The notes beneath the pieces were generated by a model. The model ran no database searches, was not told the origin of the DNA, and saw only the letters and a list, made by a program, of their open reading frames with translations. 64,000 nt of DNA, taken from positions 79,491-143,490 of the forward strand of contig SFGY01000005.1 in assembly GCA_004556455.1 (NCBI GenBank), read 5' to 3'. The DNA comes from Clostridiales bacterium. GTDB taxonomy: Bacteria; Bacillota; Clostridia; Saccharofermentanales; DTU023. Below are positions 60,772 to 64,000 of the stretch, piece after piece (positions within the stretch are counted from its first letter, which is position 1; every line of letters starts with the position of its first letter). A program made the position numbers and the translations under genes.

Positions 60772-61827
60772 ATGTGGGACTTAAGCAATGAGAGAGCCTT
60801 AGCACTGGCCTCTGGAATTCTCAAAGATATTCCCCCTGCTTCTGAGCTCTGGATTATGCCGCATGTCAGGGCTGATGGCGATGCCATCGGATCCTGCCTG
60901 GGACTGAAAAGGATACTGACTAAGGCGGGCTATCATGCTCGCCTTTTCCTTGATGAGGAAGTTAAGGAAAGCTATCGCCTTCTGCCCCAATGGACAGAAG
61001 CGGAACTGTGGCCGGAAGAGCCTGAGAAAGAAGCTGATCTGCTCGCAGAGTGCAAAGCTGTTGGAGCGCTATTCGTTTTAGACTGTCATGAGGCTTCACG
61101 CCTTGGTCGCCGCGAAAAATGTTTCGAAGCTCTGACACGTCGATTCATCATCGACCATCATCTTTTTGATACTCTGCCTGCTGAGCAGGAGTGGATTGAA
61201 GCCGGGCGTTCATCGACCTCAGAGATGATTGTCCTGCTGGCTGCGGCCCTCTCCCAGCTTCTGAAGAAGGATCTCTTTGATCTGGATATGGCGACCTCTC
61301 TTGCCCTCGGTCTTTATACCGATACAGGAGGTCTGCGCTACAGCAACACCGGTGTTGACAGCTACCTCTGTATGGCGGCTCTGCGTCAGATTGGCGTGAA
61401 AATCGCCCCGCTTGCGGAGGCCCTTTTCGCTTCCCGTCCTCTATCTGAACTTCGTGCCAAAGGGCTGGCCTTCAGCCGGGCTTGCTGGGAAAAAGACGGT
61501 CGGCTTGCCTGGGTGTTCTTCAACCGGGAGGATATGCTCAGCTGTGGGGCGAGCGATGAAGACCTTGCCGGTATCTGCTCTGATCTGCGCGAAGTCAGAG
61601 GTACCGATCTTGCCTTATTTATTCGGCTCACAGAAGAACAGGGACAGGAGGTTCTCCGTATCAATCTGCGCAGTTCCGAAGCCTTTGATTGTTCTTCTCT
61701 GGCCAGAAAATGGGGCGGAGGGGGTCATATGCGGGCTTCCGGGGCTTCGCAGCCCTTACTTGGGCGCTCCCCGGAGGAACAGCTTGAAAAAATCCTCGCT
61801 GAGGCAAGGCAGGCTCTTTCCAGATGA
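60772..61827 (+). CDS. nrnA: DHH-family phosphoesterase (NrnA-like)
   Basis: 351 residues. Nano-RNase / 3'-phosphoadenosine-5'-phosphate or c-di-nucleotide-linear phosphatase. DHH motifs: PHVRADGDAIGSCLGL, VLDCHEASRLG, IIDHH (DHH), and the DHHA1 GGGGHMRASG near the C-terminus. ATG 60772 follows the rbfA stop by 4 nt, and its stop overlaps the truB start. A typical position in this Firmicutes cluster. Confidence 0.92.
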   Translation: MWDLSNERALALASGILKDIPPASELWIMPHVRADGDAIGSCLGLKRILTKAGYHARLFLDEEVKESYRLLPQWTEAELWPEEPEKEADLLAECKAVGALFVLDCHEASRLGRREKCFEALTRRFIIDHHLFDTLPAEQEWIEAGRSSTSEMIVLLAAALSQLLKKDLFDLDMATSLALGLYTDTGGLRYSNTGVDSYLCMAALRQIGVKIAPLAEALFASRPLSELRAKGLAFSRACWEKDGRLAWVFFNREDMLSCGASDEDLAGICSDLREVRGTDLALFIRLTEEQGQEVLRINLRSSEAFDCSSLARKWGGGGHMRASGASQPLLGRSPEEQLEKILAEARQALSR

Positions 61828-62854
61828 CCGACGGCATTATTCTTATCGATAAAGAAGTGGGCCTCAGCTCTTTTGCAGTGATTGCCCGACTGCGCCGTAT
61901 TTTCGCTCAGAAACGCATCGGCCACTGCGGTACTCTGGATCCCTTTGCCAGCGGCCTTTTGCCTGTTTGTCTTGGCCGTTTTACCGGAGCTGTGCAGTTT
62001 ATGGAAGGCTATGACAAGAGCTACCGCTTTTTGGGAGCCGCAGGTCAGCGCCGCGACACCATGGATCGTGAAGGTCGGATCACAGAGCACTTAGCTCCGG
62101 AAGACCTCCGCCAAATGGCACAGAGCGGAGTGGCCGAAAGGCGGCTGCGTGAGGCCTTTTCTTCAATTCCGGAAGAATTTTGGCAGTGTCCTCCCATGTA
62201 TTCTGCGGTGAAGGTTCAGGGTCGTCCCCTTTATCGCTATGCCCGAGAAGGCCAGGAAGTGGAGCGCAAAAAACGTCTCGTACGAGTTCAATCTTTTTTT
62301 CTGCAGAGGCCCAGGTGAGTAAAGGGACCTACATCCGCTCGCTTGTCGATGAAATCGGCGAACGCTCCGGCCTGCATGCCTGCTGTTGGGAACTTCGCCG
62401 CACATCATGTGGTCCTTACACCCTTTCGGATCGTGTGTGCACGACAGAAGCTCTTTTTGACCGTTTCAATGCCTTAAATCGCGATTCAGAAGCCTGTGTC
62501 AGGTCCTTGTGGGAGGAAGGCTTCATTTATCCTCTGGCATCGGCCTTTCCCATGCTGCCCCGCCTGTCGCTCAAGGCAATGGAAGCCCGCGATCTTCTCC
62601 AGGGCAAAGCTTTGTCTTTTACCGCCGAAGCGTTTTTGCAGCGTCTGCAGAGAGCAGAGATCAGCGAAGTTAAAAGTTTTAGCAACCGTGCTGAACAGCT
62701 TGATCATGAACCCAGGATTCTGCTTTTTAAAGGGGATAAATGTCTGGCGATGGCGCGCAGCGAAGCGGATGTTACAAATGTGCTGCTACGAAGCCAGCGC
62801 GTTTTCGTATCCCAGGACAGTTGGCAGGAGCCTGGCGGAGGTGAAAAATGGTGA
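61824..62854 (+). pseudogene. truB: tRNA pseudouridine synthase B, frameshifted at a T tract
   Basis: TruB makes pseudouridine-55 in tRNA T-loops. Frame 1 (61824-62318) has the N-terminal half with CGTLDPFASGLL (catalytic Asp) and ends RLVRVQSFF then a spurious tail. The remainder (SAEAQVSKGTYIRSLVDEIGE onward) is in another frame to 62854. A single missing T in the 7-T run 62294-62300 explains it: eight Ts would restore one continuous protein of about 343 residues. It is a sequencing artefact, a slippery tract with phase-like variation, or a real lesion. The C-terminal extension beyond ~240 residues is longer than usual. Overlaps ribF. Confidence 0.85.
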
Positions 62855-63366
62855 TTCGCGATCTTGAAGCTTCTTTGAAGCCGGAGCCGCGTGTGATTGC
62901 ACTGGGTTTTTTCGATGGTGTTCATCTGGGCCATCAGAGCCTTCTCCGGGAAATGCGGAATATCGCCGCAATGAAAAAGCTGATCCCCACGGTCTTTACT
63001 TTTTTAGATCCGCCAGGGCGTCTCTTTGATTCGGAACAGCGCTTCCCCGGCCTTTTACAGATGCGTGAAGACCGCCTCGCCGCGCTCAGGCATTTCGGGG
63101 CTGAAGACATCATGGCGGCTCCGCTCAGTAAGGAAATTCTTGATCTTCCGCCCGAACGTTTTCTGAACTGGCTGTTTCGGGAAAAAATGGATGTGCGCCA
63201 TGCGATTTGTGGCTTGAACTTTACTTTTGGTAAAAAGGCCGAAGGCGATATTCAGCTTCTGGCTAACTTTGCCAAAAAAGAGCATATTGGCCTGAGCATC
63301 ATGGAAGACTGCAGCTACAAAGAGATCGGCTTATGGCGACGCCTTTCTCACATGTTGAAAAGGTGA
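62848..63366 (+). CDS. ribF: RibF N-terminal (FAD synthetase-type) domain, separated
   Basis: 172 residues. GGAGGTG precedes the ATG. Nucleotidyltransferase fold with ALGFFDGVHLGHQSLL ((H)xGH motif) and AICGLNFTFGKKAEGDI. It stops at ~160 followed by a nonsense tail. The segment that normally carries the S-S-T-x-x-R motif of the adenylyltransferase, and the ~25-30 residues leading into the kinase domain, are absent. FAD synthesis is therefore probably impaired; the kinase half continues in another frame (63333-63761). Confidence 0.8.
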   Translation: MVIRDLEASLKPEPRVIALGFFDGVHLGHQSLLREMRNIAAMKKLIPTVFTFLDPPGRLFDSEQRFPGLLQMREDRLAALRHFGAEDIMAAPLSKEILDLPPERFLNWLFREKMDVRHAICGLNFTFGKKAEGDIQLLANFAKKEHIGLSIMEDCSYKEIGLWRRLSHMLKR

Positions 63367-63761
63367 GCCAGGGTAAAAAGCTTGGGCGAAAGCTGGGCTT
63401 TCCCACGCTCAATATTGCGCTGCAAGATGACATGGTCGTCCCCCGCTTTGGAGTGTACGCCTCCCTTGTGAGCTGGGACAATAAAATTTGTCCAGCTATT
63501 TCCAATATTGGTGTACGTCCTACAGTTGAGCAGACGAGCCTCGCCCGAAGTGAATCTTTTCTCTATGGAAAAGAAAGTCCGTCCTACGGAGATACGATTC
63601 GCGTGACTTATCTCCGTTTTATTCGGCCGGAAGAGAACTTCCATTCAGCAGAACGCCTGCAGGCCCAGGTCTTAAGTGATCTTGAAAGGGTCAGGCTCGA
63701 TCACGAGCAGCATCCCGAAGAATACAGGCCATTTCAAGAATACAGGCAAGTTCATTTCTAA
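63333..63761 (+). CDS. Riboflavin kinase domain, separated from RibF
   Basis: 142 residues from ATG 63333, overlapping the first part by 34 nt. It begins where a RibF would read L-G-R-P-F: here MATPFSHVEKV, then GKKLGRKLGFPTLNIALQDD with the PT(A/L)N motif, VPRFGVYASLV, ISNIGVRPTV, and RLTYLRFIRPEE-like end. It could make a functional flavokinase if translated; only a weak GAGAT site is present. Alternatively the whole is a damaged ribF. Confidence 0.75.
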   Translation: MATPFSHVEKVSQGKKLGRKLGFPTLNIALQDDMVVPRFGVYASLVSWDNKICPAISNIGVRPTVEQTSLARSESFLYGKESPSYGDTIRVTYLRFIRPEENFHSAERLQAQVLSDLERVRLDHEQHPEEYRPFQEYRQVHF

Positions 63762-63947
63762 ACAGCGTCGAAGCTGATAAACTGATGGAACAGGGCACTT
63801 GCCGGATATATTCATTGCTCTGCCACCGAGAACGTATTCACTCAAGTTAAAACACCGAAATTGTTCATGATGGTAAAGTCCGGATACATCTGACAACGAC
63901 CACACATCCATTCATCTGGTATCAGGGCGTAAGAGGACGTCAAAAAT

Positions 63948-64000
63948 ATGAACAGCACTCACGTCAGTTTTCCGGGATTGGGCATTGAAAACCTTCCCAT
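63948..64000 (+). CDS. Start of a gene cut by the window end, probably lgt
   Basis: ATG 63948 (AGAGGA upstream); 17 codons visible, M-N-S-T-H-V-S-F-P-G-L-G-I-E-N-L-P. This resembles the N-terminus of prolipoprotein diacylglyceryl transferase. The window ends too soon to confirm. Confidence 0.4.
   Translation, partial: MNSTHVSFPGLGIENLP

Overview
The window looks like the chromosome of an anaerobic, Gram-positive (Clostridia-type) bacterium of roughly balanced GC content. The evidence is pyruvate phosphate dikinase, desulfoferrodoxin, a glycine/sarcosine/betaine reductase (Stickland) module with an in-frame UGA selenocysteine codon, a folate ECF transporter under a THF riboswitch, and the Firmicutes-style rimP-nusA-infB-rbfA-nrnA-truB-ribF cluster. 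I cannot name the species.

Layout. 1-2.2 kb: end of ppdK with a strong terminator, then a LysR regulator. 2.41-9.89 kb: a compact integrated element of about 7.46 kb bounded by a 19-bp direct repeat. It is inserted in the 3' end of a VanZ-like gene and replaces that gene's last codons. It carries a tyrosine integrase broken by one in-frame stop, divergent repressor and Cro-like genes around a three-operator control region, an excisionase-like gene, a primase-helicase replication gene, an iteron-rich putative origin, a long region with a possible structured RNA, a second small HTH gene and a sigma/ArpU-like gene. It has no conjugation or virion genes. The arrangement resembles a phage satellite or minimal integrative element. 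10.4-12.2 kb: UppP with a large insert, and a DUF4298 protein. 12.2-19.3 kb: cobalamin nucleotide-loop/late-assembly operon (Met8-like, CobT, CobU, CobS, CobU-like/CobC fusion, CbiB, CobD). A CbiP lacking its amidotransferase domain lies apart at 24.4 kb, next to tRNA-Ser. 19.3-24.2 kb: GlgB, a C69 dipeptidase, desulfoferrodoxin, tRNA-Ser(GGA). 25.5-26.4 kb: THF riboswitch and FolT. 26.5-33.3 kb: branched-chain amino-acid uptake (LivJ, LivH, a LivM-LivG fusion, LivF, and BrnQ). 33.8-38.2 kb: DUF4342 protein, two-component system, D-Ala-D-Ala carboxypeptidase. 38.3-43.1 kb: LeuRS, TraX, MreB-like. 43.3-48.8 kb: Crp/Fnr regulator divergent from grdX, GrdE-like, GrdB-like selenoprotein, and an NSS-family sodium symporter. 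48.9-53.1 kb: S20, then a lipoate island (LplA, orphan lipoyl-domain protein, LipA, second LplA) and tRNA-Thr(TGT). 53.4-64 kb: P-loop protein, MscL, then the rimP-nusA-ylxR/ylxQ fusion-infB-rbfA-nrnA-truB-ribF cluster, where truB has a T-tract frameshift and ribF is split with a missing segment. The window ends at the probable start of lgt.

How the parts connect. Amino-acid uptake (LIV-I, BrnQ, NSS symporter, dipeptidase) and a selenoprotein reductase point to amino-acid/amine fermentation. Cobalamin assembly, folate uptake and lipoate attachment supply cofactors. The most unusual items are the satellite-like element with its control region, origin and possible switch RNA, the self-contained lipoate island, and several fusion, truncation and frameshift events.
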